DNA from: Bacteroidia bacterium
GTDB lineage: Bacteria > Bacteroidota > Bacteroidia > CAIKAF01
DNA length: 64,000 nt
Direction of reading: 5' to 3'
NCBI GenBank assembly: GCA_016742095.1
Contig: JACVCJ010000006.1
Location: forward strand, 1-64,000
Shown: in pieces, positions 19,544 to 27,316 of the stretch
How positions within the stretch are numbered: the stretch's first letter is position 1
Layout of the letters: each line of letters begins with the position of its first letter
Program-made: the position numbers and the translations under genes
The notes under the pieces: model-generated
Seen by the model: the letters and a program-made list of their open reading frames with translations, nothing else
What the model was told of the DNA's origin: nothing
Database searches by the model: none

Positions 19544-21007
19544 ATGTACAGGCAGGGAAACCTATTCCGCGATATCCCGTATTACCTGCTTCCCCTGGCG
19601 GGAGTGCTCCTGCTGTGCGTGGTAAAATACCGCCTGCTGATGCTGGGCAATTACCAGTCGGACATATACCTGCTCTACCAGGCGGCGAACGACTGGCTGC
19701 TGGATAAACCCCTGTACACGGAAAACAGTTACGGCCACCTGATGAAACAGCACACCTATTACCTGTTGCCGCTTTTTGCCCCATTCACACAGCTGGGCGG
19801 CGTCTTCGGACTGGTAGTGCTGCAGGCCCTGCTGTACCTGGCCGCGGTCTTTTCCTGGATACGGGCCGTAGACAGGCCGCAACGCCTGAAGATAAGCCTG
19901 ATGCTTACCCTGCTTTTGTGCGGCCCGCTGGGTTTTTATGTATTCGATGATCCCGTTTACGGCTGGCATGTGGAAAACCTGCTGCTGCCGCTTACGCTCT
20001 GGGCCGCCGCTGCCCTGTACCGGCAACAGCGTTACCTGTCCTGGGCCCTGCTCATCTGCATCACACTCACCCGCGAAGACGGGGCTTTACAGGCCGCGGG
20101 GCTCCTGTCAATATACACCTGGTTCCGGCAGCGCAGCGGTACATTGCCGCTGAATAAAGCGCTGAAACGTATTATCGTGTACTACGCCGTGGCAGCGGGC
20201 GTACTGGCGCTTTCCCTGCTCCTTATCACAGCTTTCCCGGGTTCGCGTCTGCACGGACTGCCTGCGGGCTGGGCATTTTTTATACAGGATCCCGACACCC
20301 GGGACGTATACCTGGGCACACTTATTGTATACTTTATAGCCCTGGTACTGGTATTGCCCCTGGGCTTCCGGCTTTTTTACCAGGGCCGCAACTACGACTG
20401 GCTGGCGCTCATTTTCATTGTACCGGTGCTGCTCAGCGGGCTGGCCGGCGGACTTTTCTATTTCCCGGATACATTCTATTCGGTGCTGTGGCCTCCACGT
20501 TTAGTATATACATGGAGCCTGTGTATCGTTTTTGTACTGTACCTCGTACTTTTCCAGCGGCGCAGCATGCGTTACTCTATCCGCTGGATCTGGGCCCTGC
20601 TGCCTGTATTGCTCATAAATGCGGGTGCGCTTTACCTGCCTGTGTTCTATAAAACCTACAATCCCTGGTATTTTCTGCGGCAGGCGTTCTCGGCGCCCGA
20701 TACGGAGCTGCGGCAGACGATCCGGGAACTAAAGTGTGTTTCTGCAGCACTCCCGGAGCGGCAGACCCTGCTGGTGGACCGTAATTTTGCCGTGTATTTC
20801 CAGAAGCACGATTTTGTGCTTTGCGATGGACTGCAGCATCCGCCGGGTAAGGAGCTTTCTGTAGCGGTATTGCACGACGATACGTATTTCCGCCAGACTG
20901 CCTCTTTTCAGCCGGCAGATTCCCTGCGCAGCGAAAACATCCGTATTTATTTTGACCGGAAAGACCATCCGCTGTATAATGTGCTGAAAACCTGTATTCA
21001 TAACTGA
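19544..21007 (+). CDS. DUF2079-type polytopic membrane protein
   Basis: A 487-aa inner-membrane protein with about ten hydrophobic segments. After the first transmembrane helix comes NYQSDIYLLYQAANDWL, and later GPLGFYVFDDPVYGWHVENL and TREDGALQAAG, the signature acidic loops of DUF2079 proteins. These resemble GT-C glycosyltransferases, with acidic residues in periplasmic loops, so transfer of a lipid-linked sugar is possible but not shown. The last ~110 residues are soluble. It lies 39 bp after uvrA. A CTTG-N20-TATATTTA element (19508-19539) could be its own promoter, with the box ending 4 bases before the ATG. Confidence 0.7.
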   Translation: MYRQGNLFRDIPYYLLPLAGVLLLCVVKYRLLMLGNYQSDIYLLYQAANDWLLDKPLYTENSYGHLMKQHTYYLLPLFAPFTQLGGVFGLVVLQALLYLAAVFSWIRAVDRPQRLKISLMLTLLLCGPLGFYVFDDPVYGWHVENLLLPLTLWAAAALYRQQRYLSWALLICITLTREDGALQAAGLLSIYTWFRQRSGTLPLNKALKRIIVYYAVAAGVLALSLLLITAFPGSRLHGLPAGWAFFIQDPDTRDVYLGTLIVYFIALVLVLPLGFRLFYQGRNYDWLALIFIVPVLLSGLAGGLFYFPDTFYSVLWPPRLVYTWSLCIVFVLYLVLFQRRSMRYSIRWIWALLPVLLINAGALYLPVFYKTYNPWYFLRQAFSAPDTELRQTIRELKCVSAALPERQTLLVDRNFAVYFQKHDFVLCDGLQHPPGKELSVAVLHDDTYFRQTASFQPADSLRSENIRIYFDRKDHPLYNVLKTCIHN

Positions 21008-21065
21008 TATTTTCAAGTGTGCGGCGATATGAAAATCGCTATTTTTAGAAAAAAGTTTACCAACC

Positions 21066-23078
21066 GTGTTCAACTACCTGGACCGCATACCGTTTTTCAG
21101 GCTGGTGCTGGCATTTGCGTGCGGCATCCGCTGTTGCGACTGGCTTTGTCCACCGGCGCTTTTCCCCTGGATATGGCTCAGTCTGCTGCTGCTCTTGTTG
21201 CTGCTGTATAAGGAATTCCGCTTTCCGTATGATACCGGCATTTTCAACGGAGCCTGGCTCTTCATTTTTTTCGGGGCAGGCTTCGTATATACATCGTTGT
21301 ATTACGGGCCGGGAAAGGAGCCGCCGCTGCCTGGGGAAGCCGGTAAATACCTCGTGCATGTGAACGGTCCGCCGGTACGGAAGAGCAGCAGTATAAAAGT
21401 ACCGGCACGGCTTTTTGCGCTGAGTGATTCTGCCTTTCTTCCGGCCGGTAGTTTTTTATACTTCCGGGCAGGGGAGGCCGATACGGCGGACATACGACAG
21501 GGAGATGTACTGCAACTGTACTTTCGCCCGGAGCTGTTCCGGAGCCCTGCGAACCTGTACGAATTCAACCTGAAACGCTATTACGCACGCAAAGGGGTAC
21601 ATTATACAGGTTTTATACAGCCCGGAAGCTGGCGTAAGATCGGGAACCATACCCCGGCCCTGGCAGATCTGCGGCAGAAACTGGTGAACAGAGTACACGG
21701 CGCATTTAACGATCCGGAGGAAGCCGATGTGGCCGCCGCCCTGGTATTCGGTTATGAAGACGATATCGATGCCTCTACGAAAGAAGCCTTTCAGAAAAGC
21801 GGTATCACGCATGTGCTGGCCGTTTCGGGGCTGCATGTAAGTATTATCTGGTGGCTGTTGTCTAAGATTTTCTTTTTCCTGGGCGGTAAAAAATGGAAGG
21901 ATATACTGCGTATATTCATCATTCTGGCTGGTCTGTGGCTGTATGCCGCCGTTACGGATTTTGCGCCTTCCATACTCCGGGCTACGGTCATGTTTAGCTT
22001 CCTGATGTGGGCCGGCTTCCGGAACAAGGGGCACAACAGCTGGAACATCCTGTTCGTATCGGCATTTTTTATCCTGCTGCTTTCACCCGCCTACCTTTTC
22101 GATGCAGGTTTCTGGCTGTCGTACCTGGCCGTAGGAGGCATTATGTATTTTGTGCCGCGCTGGCAGCAGTATACTACCGGTCTGCATCCGGCGCTGCGTA
22201 CCCTGGCCGATCTGCTGATCGTAACCCTGGCGGCACAACTGTCCACCGTTTTTTATACCCTACACGTATTCGGTACTTTTCCCAACTGGTTCCTGCTGAA
22301 TAACATGATCGCAGTTCCGCTCAGCAGCGTGGCGCTTTTTGCAGGACTGGCCTATTGCATGCTGGCGGATGTTCCGTACCTGGCCGAAATGAGCGCTCTC
22401 GTGTTTGAACTCGGCACCCGGCTTATGATGGAATCGGCCCGCTTCTTCGAAAAACTGCCCTATTCCTATACAGAGGGCATCTCATTCAGCCTGGCAGAAT
22501 GCCTGCTTTGTTACATGCTGGTAGGTGTACTGGCCTTTTTTGCCCGTATGCGCAGGGTAACACAGCTTTACCTGGCGGGCGCACTGTTCTGCCTGCTTCT
22601 GCTGTCCTTTGCATTTCGTATATACAGGGCTGAAAGGCAGCATTTCCTCCTGATGTATGCACTGCGCAACGGGGTACACGTGGAATATGTCTTCGGAAGG
22701 CGCAGTTTTGTACTGTATAGCCGGAACGCACAAAGCAGCCTGAATTTTTCTGTGCAGCCTTTTCACCGGAAGAAACTGCTTGCCGCAGAGCAGAATATCC
22801 CACTGGCCTACCGTTACTACCGTATTTCCGGGGAGCGTATGCTTTTCCTGGAACATACGGAATACCCGCCCCCGGAACCGGCCGGGATCTGGCACATTTG
22901 TACCCGCAGCAGACCCCGTAAAATACTGGAACAGGCGCCGTACAAACCCCGGCTCATCGTGCTGCACGGCATTGTGCCACCTGCCGCACTGGAAAAATGG
23001 AAAGCGGAGGCCCGGCGTTTCGGGATACCGGTTTATGTACTGCAGGAGCAGGGCATGTGTATATGGCAGGCTGTCTGA
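21066..23078 (+). CDS. ComEC/Rec2-family competence membrane protein
   Basis: 670 aa from a GTG start. Order: N-terminal membrane helices (residues ~1-75), a DUF4131-like soluble domain, then the Competence domain with the hallmark KSGITHVLAVSGLHVSI near residue 240 and about eight more helices. ComEC forms the inner-membrane channel for DNA uptake. The C-terminal ~165 residues (after RIYRAERQHFLL) show no HxHxDH motif, so the metallo-beta-lactamase domain of Bacillus ComEC is missing or unrecognisable. This shorter form is common in Bacteroidota as far as I recall. No other competence genes are nearby. Confidence 0.85.
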   Translation: MFNYLDRIPFFRLVLAFACGIRCCDWLCPPALFPWIWLSLLLLLLLLYKEFRFPYDTGIFNGAWLFIFFGAGFVYTSLYYGPGKEPPLPGEAGKYLVHVNGPPVRKSSSIKVPARLFALSDSAFLPAGSFLYFRAGEADTADIRQGDVLQLYFRPELFRSPANLYEFNLKRYYARKGVHYTGFIQPGSWRKIGNHTPALADLRQKLVNRVHGAFNDPEEADVAAALVFGYEDDIDASTKEAFQKSGITHVLAVSGLHVSIIWWLLSKIFFFLGGKKWKDILRIFIILAGLWLYAAVTDFAPSILRATVMFSFLMWAGFRNKGHNSWNILFVSAFFILLLSPAYLFDAGFWLSYLAVGGIMYFVPRWQQYTTGLHPALRTLADLLIVTLAAQLSTVFYTLHVFGTFPNWFLLNNMIAVPLSSVALFAGLAYCMLADVPYLAEMSALVFELGTRLMMESARFFEKLPYSYTEGISFSLAECLLCYMLVGVLAFFARMRRVTQLYLAGALFCLLLLSFAFRIYRAERQHFLLMYALRNGVHVEYVFGRRSFVLYSRNAQSSLNFSVQPFHRKKLLAAEQNIPLAYRYYRISGERMLFLEHTEYPPPEPAGIWHICTRSRPRKILEQAPYKPRLIVLHGIVPPAALEKWKAEARRFGIPVYVLQEQGMCIWQAV

Positions 23079-23120
23079 ACCTTGCAAATACCGTGTTTTT
23101 TCTGCACCTTTGGTCTGTAA

Positions 23121-24383
23121 ATGAAAGGGTTTGCCTCTATACTTTTCTGTTTTGTATGTGTTGTACAGGCTGCAACGGCTCAGTTTGCGGGCTGGGGAAC
23201 GTACGACAGTACCAATTCGCCCCTGCCTTCGTCTTTTATAACCTCGGTGGCCATCGACGGCGATAATGTGGTATGGGCCGGTACCAACAAGGGTCTGGCT
23301 TCGTTCCGCGAGTTGCTGCAATGGGACGTATATACTACGGCAAACACCAATCTGCCCGATAACTGGATATCCAGGGTAAAGACCGATCCTGCGGGAAATG
23401 TGTGGGTAGGTACGCTGAATGGTGTGCTGGCCCGTTACAACGGCAACAATACCTTCACGGTCTTCGATGCGTCGAATTCGCCGCTGGGGGCCTTCTGCGT
23501 GACGGATTTTGTATTCGAGGGCAGCACCGTGTGGGTGAGTACCGAAGGCGGAGGCGTGTTCCGTTACAACGGCAGCTGGTCGGGCTACAACAGCCAGAGC
23601 CTGGGACTACCGCTGGACGTGGCACTTTCGGCAGCCATCGACGGGCAGGACCGTAAGTACTTCGGTACGGCCAACGAGGGGGTTTTCCGGCTCTCGGGCA
23701 ATACCTGGACGCGTATTTATACGCTGAATACCAATCTGCCCTACGATAATATCCGTGCGATAACGGTAGAGAACGATACGGCCATATGGTTCGGGATCGG
23801 GCAGCAGGTGAACGACAGTTGTCTTACCCGTTACGACGGCAGCCAGGTTACTATTTTCGACAGTCTTACGGCATCCGGTTTCCCGATGCGCAACATACGC
23901 CACATATACACGGACGGCAGCGGCAACAAGTGGATCGCTTCGAACAACGACGAGGAAGGCGGCCTTTTCCTGTACAACGATACAACGTTCCGGGTGTTCC
24001 GCGAATTTGCCTCGGGACTGGCTTCGAACCGGGTATACGAAAGCGTGATGGACGACAGCAGTAACCTCTGGGTGGCTACTTTTCGCGGCTTGTCTGTGTT
24101 TAACGAGAACAACCAGTACCTGTCGGAAGAGGGACCGGCTTCCGCGGCCCAGTTTGTAAAGGCCTGGCCGAATCCCGCCACGGAAGAGCTCCGTTTCGAA
24201 CTTCCACAGAACGGCAGCTATACATTCGATATGCTGAATGCCACGGGCAGCACGCTGCGTTCCGAACGTCTACAGGCCGAAGGTACGGTGCTGCTGGATA
24301 TACGTAATTTGCAGCCCGGCATTTATTTTATGCGTTTTTCAGGAGAAGAACAGCGATATTTGCTGCGTTTTGTAAAAATGTAG
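23121..24383 (+). CDS. Secreted beta-propeller protein with T9SS sorting domain
   Basis: 420 aa with signal peptide (MKGFASILFCFVCVVQAATAQ). Residues ~25-330 consist of two-component-regulator-type propeller blades (NVVWAGTNKGLASF, GNVWVGTLNGVLARYNG, NLWVATFRGLSVFNE). From about residue 345 the type A T9SS domain begins: AWPNPATEELRFELP, ending IYFMRFSGEEQRYLLRFVKM. It is exported by the T9SS and probably cell-surface attached. Its last 33 coding bases plus the stop region are duplicated at 26147-26184, on the other side of the inserted deaminase-ATPase cassette. A CTTG-N20-CACCTTTG element (23081-23112) just before the ATG may be its promoter. Confidence 0.88.
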   Translation: MKGFASILFCFVCVVQAATAQFAGWGTYDSTNSPLPSSFITSVAIDGDNVVWAGTNKGLASFRELLQWDVYTTANTNLPDNWISRVKTDPAGNVWVGTLNGVLARYNGNNTFTVFDASNSPLGAFCVTDFVFEGSTVWVSTEGGGVFRYNGSWSGYNSQSLGLPLDVALSAAIDGQDRKYFGTANEGVFRLSGNTWTRIYTLNTNLPYDNIRAITVENDTAIWFGIGQQVNDSCLTRYDGSQVTIFDSLTASGFPMRNIRHIYTDGSGNKWIASNNDEEGGLFLYNDTTFRVFREFASGLASNRVYESVMDDSSNLWVATFRGLSVFNENNQYLSEEGPASAAQFVKAWPNPATEELRFELPQNGSYTFDMLNATGSTLRSERLQAEGTVLLDIRNLQPGIYFMRFSGEEQRYLLRFVKM

Positions 24384-24385
24384 AA
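24348..24385 (+). repeat. Left copy of the 38-bp direct repeat flanking the insertion
   Basis: Begins GAACAGCGATATTTGC and ends AAAAATGTAGAA. It is identical over 38 bases to 26147-26184; flanking bases differ on both sides (A versus G before, T versus G after). It spans the last codons and the stop of the T9SS gene. It could be an attachment site left by site-specific integration. Confidence 0.9.
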
Positions 24386-24400
24386 TCAGCAACAGGACGA

Positions 24401-24416
24401 ATAAAAGTTCTTTTAT
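24401..24416. repeat. Perfect 16-bp palindromic site near the left cassette end
   Basis: ATAAAAG-TT-CTTTTAT has perfect 7-base arms with a 2-base centre and starts 16 bases inside the left 38-bp repeat. Its location suggests a recombination or protein-binding site, but an AT-rich dyad can also arise by chance. Confidence 0.45.
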
Positions 24417-24448
24417 CAGTAGTAAAAAGAGTCTGCATACTTATTTTA

Positions 24449-24544
24449 GCATGGACATTTTGTCTATGCATTTGTCCATGCGTAGCGTCAATTACTGGAA
24501 CATTGGGGAGAGCATGGACACAATGTCTATGTGTTTGTCCATGT
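24449..24544. repeat. Two tandem hairpins with a 63-bp period
   Basis: Copy A has arms GCATGGACA (24449-24457) and TGTCCATGC (24473-24481) around a 15-nt loop. Copy B has GCATGGACA (24512-24520) and TGTCCATGT (24536-24544), also with a 15-nt loop. Both loops share TGTCTATG, which could pair alternatively with ATGGACA. Copy B ends 3 bases after the stop of the deaminase gene. With no T-run on either side they are not standard terminators. A 3'-UTR structure, an RNA-processing signal or a recombination site are options. Confidence 0.6.
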
Positions 24545-24547
24545 TCA

Positions 24548-26065
24548 TCATTTAGGAGGATACACGTACCTGTAATTATTAGACCTTGGCGCTTCTTTGT
24601 TATCCGCAACTAATCCAAGCTTTTTAAATTTGGATAAATGCCTGTAAGCTTTCTTATCATCAAATCCGAAACGTGTGGCATAATCCTTTTTAGAAACAGT
24701 TCCCAGACTTTTTACCCAATCAAAACCTGCCAGTTCTTCTCTATTTAATCCTGCAAGTTTTTCGTTGCCGGGAATATCTTTCAAAGCATTTATACTTCTT
24801 GAAAAGGTAAGGGAGAGATAAGGCGCCTGGTAACTATATACCGGCATCGGAAGATGAAAACGATCCTGCATATTCCTGAACGTTTCCATTCCGAGGCCTG
24901 ACTCTTCCATCCATCCCATTTTGTTAAAAATGTAAGCTATTTTCGGATTTCGGTTGAGCGAAGGGGCCCGGAAGTCTGTTACTTCTTCCAGTGTTACAGG
25001 CGAAACAGGCTGCCCAGGACTTTTAATGACGATCCGGGTATCATCAATTTCTATGAAAATTTTAGCGCCCAATAATTCATAATCTCTATGAATGATAGCA
25101 TTGATAACAGCTTCTCGCAACGGTTCCAGCGGAAATGTTAAATCGAAACTTCTCCTGAATTTATTTCGGATCACTTCAGAATGCAGAACTTTTGTCAACC
25201 AGGTTTCTACCTGTTCCGGGATAAGAACAAGCGGTCCGTCAAAGTCTTGCGAAGAAAACGGATTATTGCCGTATTTAACTTTTGCCTTAATGACTGCCTG
25301 AGGATACTTTTCACGTGCATTATGACCAAACAGCAGCAATCCGAATCCGGTGGGGATGTAACGGTTGTTTACCTTTTCCGTGAGACCAATTCGTTCAAAA
25401 TGGTCCCAGAGTTCGTCAAAGTCTATATTGAACGGTAATCCAGATCGTTTAATGTAAAAATCCAGGGCTTCCCGGGAAAAATAGCTGAGTGCAGCAGAAT
25501 AATCCGGTTTTTCCAGCGGAGAGAGTGTTACGATTTCATCCCGGATAACTGCCTCAGCCCGTTGAATAGCCTGTTTTAAAAAATCCCGGTTTGCTTCTTC
25601 GATCTGACGCTGAAATTCCGGATAAAACATATGTACGGTAATGCCATTATCCTGGAGAAATTTAATGCCTTTACGGTCTACATCCGGATCCGGGTCTTCA
25701 ATACCGATCCATACTTCCTTTATTCTTGCATTTACGATGCGTTCGGCACAACCGAGCTTTGGATGCTTTCTGGCTCCGGGTGCACAAGGCTCCAAAGTGG
25801 CAAAAAGTATACATCCGTCTAACGCTTCTGAACGTTTTTTCCGTTCAAGTAGCGTATATTCAGCATGATCGCCGAGCCTTAGCTCACCCCGGCAGGCGGT
25901 TTCCGTTGTGCCGTCCGGTTTAAGAAGTACTGCCCCGACTTTGGGACTTATTTTAAGATCGGGTCTTGATTCAGCTACGGATGTTTTCATCACATCGATA
26001 GCCATTTGCATATAAACAGCAGGATCCATAGATCCCTTACGGGTTGTTGACGGTGATTTTGGCAT
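24548..26065 (-). CDS. Fusion of RibD-like deaminase, GHKL-type ATP-binding domain and winged helix
   Basis: 505 aa, apparently intact. Residues ~15-150 form a cytidine/RibD-type deaminase domain with zinc motifs HAE (67-69) and LEPC at 91-94, with a second Cys at 106 (spacing longer than in RibD). Residues ~230-425 match the HATPase_c_4 region of COG2865-type regulators: REAVINAIIHRDY, VIKSPGQPVSP, NPKIAYIF and ESGLGM. Residues ~445-500 look like a winged helix (YATRFGFDDKKAYRHLSKFK). In the usual family the N-terminus is an AlbA_2/Schlafen domain; here a deaminase takes its place. The substrate could be a free nucleotide or a nucleic acid. The setting in an inserted cassette suggests a defence or selfish role, which is inference. 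Confidence 0.75.
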   Translation of the reverse strand: MPKSPSTTRKGSMDPAVYMQMAIDVMKTSVAESRPDLKISPKVGAVLLKPDGTTETACRGELRLGDHAEYTLLERKKRSEALDGCILFATLEPCAPGARKHPKLGCAERIVNARIKEVWIGIEDPDPDVDRKGIKFLQDNGITVHMFYPEFQRQIEEANRDFLKQAIQRAEAVIRDEIVTLSPLEKPDYSAALSYFSREALDFYIKRSGLPFNIDFDELWDHFERIGLTEKVNNRYIPTGFGLLLFGHNAREKYPQAVIKAKVKYGNNPFSSQDFDGPLVLIPEQVETWLTKVLHSEVIRNKFRRSFDLTFPLEPLREAVINAIIHRDYELLGAKIFIEIDDTRIVIKSPGQPVSPVTLEEVTDFRAPSLNRNPKIAYIFNKMGWMEESGLGMETFRNMQDRFHLPMPVYSYQAPYLSLTFSRSINALKDIPGNEKLAGLNREELAGFDWVKSLGTVSKKDYATRFGFDDKKAYRHLSKFKKLGLVADNKEAPRSNNYRYVYPPK

Positions 26066-26078
26066 AAGTGTTGGGTAA

Positions 26079-26120
26079 CTGAATTACAATATACAAAATA
26101 AATTGCCTGAAATTACAATA
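26079..26120. promoter_or_regulatory. Paired AATTACAATA repeats upstream of the deaminase gene
   Basis: AATTACAATA occurs at 26082-26091 and 26111-26120, each preceded by a CTGA element, 29 bases apart, in the 81-bp region between the gene start and the right 38-bp repeat. Two evenly spaced copies in the only possible promoter region suggest binding sites for a regulator. No convincing TAnnTTTG element was found. Confidence 0.35.
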
Positions 26121-26146
26121 CGTCCAATAATAGGTTTTAACATACG

Positions 26147-26184
26147 GAACAGCGATATTTGCTGCGTTTTGTAAAAATGTAGAA
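26147..26184 (+). repeat. Right copy of the 38-bp direct repeat flanking the insertion
   Basis: Identical to 24348-24385. Here the sequence is not translated as part of the T9SS protein; it forms the leader just before the thioesterase ATG at 26189. See the left copy and the cassette entry. Confidence 0.9.
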
Positions 26185-26188
26185 GCGT

Positions 26189-26599
26189 ATGTTTGAATTT
26201 ACGGCACAGCGACGGGTAACCTACGGCGAAACCGATAAAATGGGCTATTTATATTACGGGCATTATGCCGAATATTATGAAACGGGCCGCGTAGAGGCAT
26301 TCCGCTCCATAGGCCTGGTGTATAAAGAACTGGAGGAAACCGGGATCATCATGCCCGTGCTGGAACTGCACTGCAACTACCACAAACCGGCTTTTTACGA
26401 CGATATGCTCAGCATCCGCACCATGCTGCCCAAATACCCCGACGGCGTAAAACTGTACTTTGAATACGAGATCCGTAACCAGGAAGGTACCCTGCTGAAT
26501 ACGGGAAATTCCACGCTTATCTTTTTTAACGTGGCCAACCGTAAACCGGTCCCGGCGGCGGAGATCATGGGCGAAAAACTGGCCCCCTTCTTTACATAG
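26189..26599 (+). CDS. Hotdog-fold acyl-CoA thioesterase, YbgC/4HBT type
   Basis: A 136-aa single hotdog domain. The N-terminal strand VTYGETDKMGYLYYGHYAEY carries the 4HBT active-site pattern (Asp in TDKMG, then YGHY), followed by the long helix FRSIGLVYKELEE and central strands. The family hydrolyses short acyl-CoA or acyl-ACP thioesters. Before the cassette insertion this gene would have started 6 bp after the T9SS propeller gene. It now depends on sequence inside the cassette or the right repeat for transcription. It overlaps the convergent DUF4159 gene by 8 bp. Confidence 0.88.
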   Translation: MFEFTAQRRVTYGETDKMGYLYYGHYAEYYETGRVEAFRSIGLVYKELEETGIIMPVLELHCNYHKPAFYDDMLSIRTMLPKYPDGVKLYFEYEIRNQEGTLLNTGNSTLIFFNVANRKPVPAAEIMGEKLAPFFT

Positions 26600-27260
26600 C
26601 CCCGTTCAGTACGAACTGGATGATATTGGCGCCCATCTGCAGGGCCTGACGGCGCTTTTCCTCAGTGTCGTTATGCACGTCGGGATCTTCCCAGCCGTCG
26701 CCCAGGTCGGTCTCGTGCGTGTAGAACACCACCAGCCGTCCCTGGTAGGTCAGTCCGAAGCCTTTGGGTGGTTTATTATCGTGCTCGTGAATTTTGGGAA
26801 GTCCGTTCTTAAAATCGAATTTCTGATGGTAAATAGGGTGGGAGGCCGGCAGTTCCGTAAGTTCCAGTTCGGGGAACAGGCGTTTCAGTTCCGGGCGTAT
26901 GAACTTGTCCATACCGTAATTGTCGTCGATATGTAAAAACCCGCCGGCCATCAGGTACAGGCGCAGGTTCTTCAGGTCGGCCTGGGTAAACACCACATTG
27001 CCGTGCCCGGTCATATGCACAAAGGGATAATTGAAAATATCGGGACTCGAAACCTCCACCACGTCCGGCTCGGGATGAATGGACGTTTTAAGCTGGTTAT
27101 TGCAGAACTTGATGAGGTTGGGCAATGCACTGGGGTTGGCATACCAGTCGCCCCCGCCGTTGTATTTGAGCAGGGCTATGCGGTAGGTCTGGGCCTGCAG
27201 GGTAAAGGTCCCTGTCAGGAACAGGACCAGGAGGCAGATTTTTTTAATGGGTACATGCAT
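26592..27260 (-). CDS. DUF4159 domain protein, secreted
   Basis: 222 aa with signal peptide (KKICLLVLFLTGTFTLQAQ). The body has the DUF4159 pattern: IALLKYNGGGDWYANPSAL, FVHMTGHGNVVFTQADL, LRLYLMAGGFLHIDDNYG and PASHPIYHQKFDF. The fold is class-I-glutamine-amidotransferase-like (ThuA-like), but no Cys nucleophile is evident. Family members often sit near gliding, MoxR/VWA or peptidoglycan genes; none is adjacent here. Convergent with the thioesterase (8-bp overlap) and divergent from the DMT transporter. Confidence 0.8.
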   Translation of the reverse strand: MHVPIKKICLLVLFLTGTFTLQAQTYRIALLKYNGGGDWYANPSALPNLIKFCNNQLKTSIHPEPDVVEVSSPDIFNYPFVHMTGHGNVVFTQADLKNLRLYLMAGGFLHIDDNYGMDKFIRPELKRLFPELELTELPASHPIYHQKFDFKNGLPKIHEHDNKPPKGFGLTYQGRLVVFYTHETDLGDGWEDPDVHNDTEEKRRQALQMGANIIQFVLNGAM

Positions 27261-27316
27261 ATTCTATTAACAAAATTCGGCATCATTTATTTTCTTTGCA
27301 AACCTTTTTGCAGGGA

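Larger units (their letters stand above)
24386..26146. mobile_element. Putative 1.76-kb inserted cassette with the deaminase-ATPase gene
   Basis: The segment lies between the 38-bp direct repeats. Removing it with one repeat copy puts the stop of the T9SS gene 6 bp before the thioesterase ATG. The segment is visibly AT-richer than both flanks and carries a single gene in the opposite orientation. It has no transposase, integrase or other recombinase, so mobilisation would need help in trans. Near its left end are a 16-bp palindrome and two tandem hairpins. I read it as a minimal mobile gene cassette inserted at the conserved 3' end of a coding sequence. A simple duplication-mediated insertion is the alternative. 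Confidence 0.65.

Noticed and set aside
24328-24609. 93-aa minus-strand frame across the tandem hairpins
   Set aside because: It runs through the repeats and the end of the real deaminase gene in another frame; its sequence is a translation of the repeats with no protein-like pattern.
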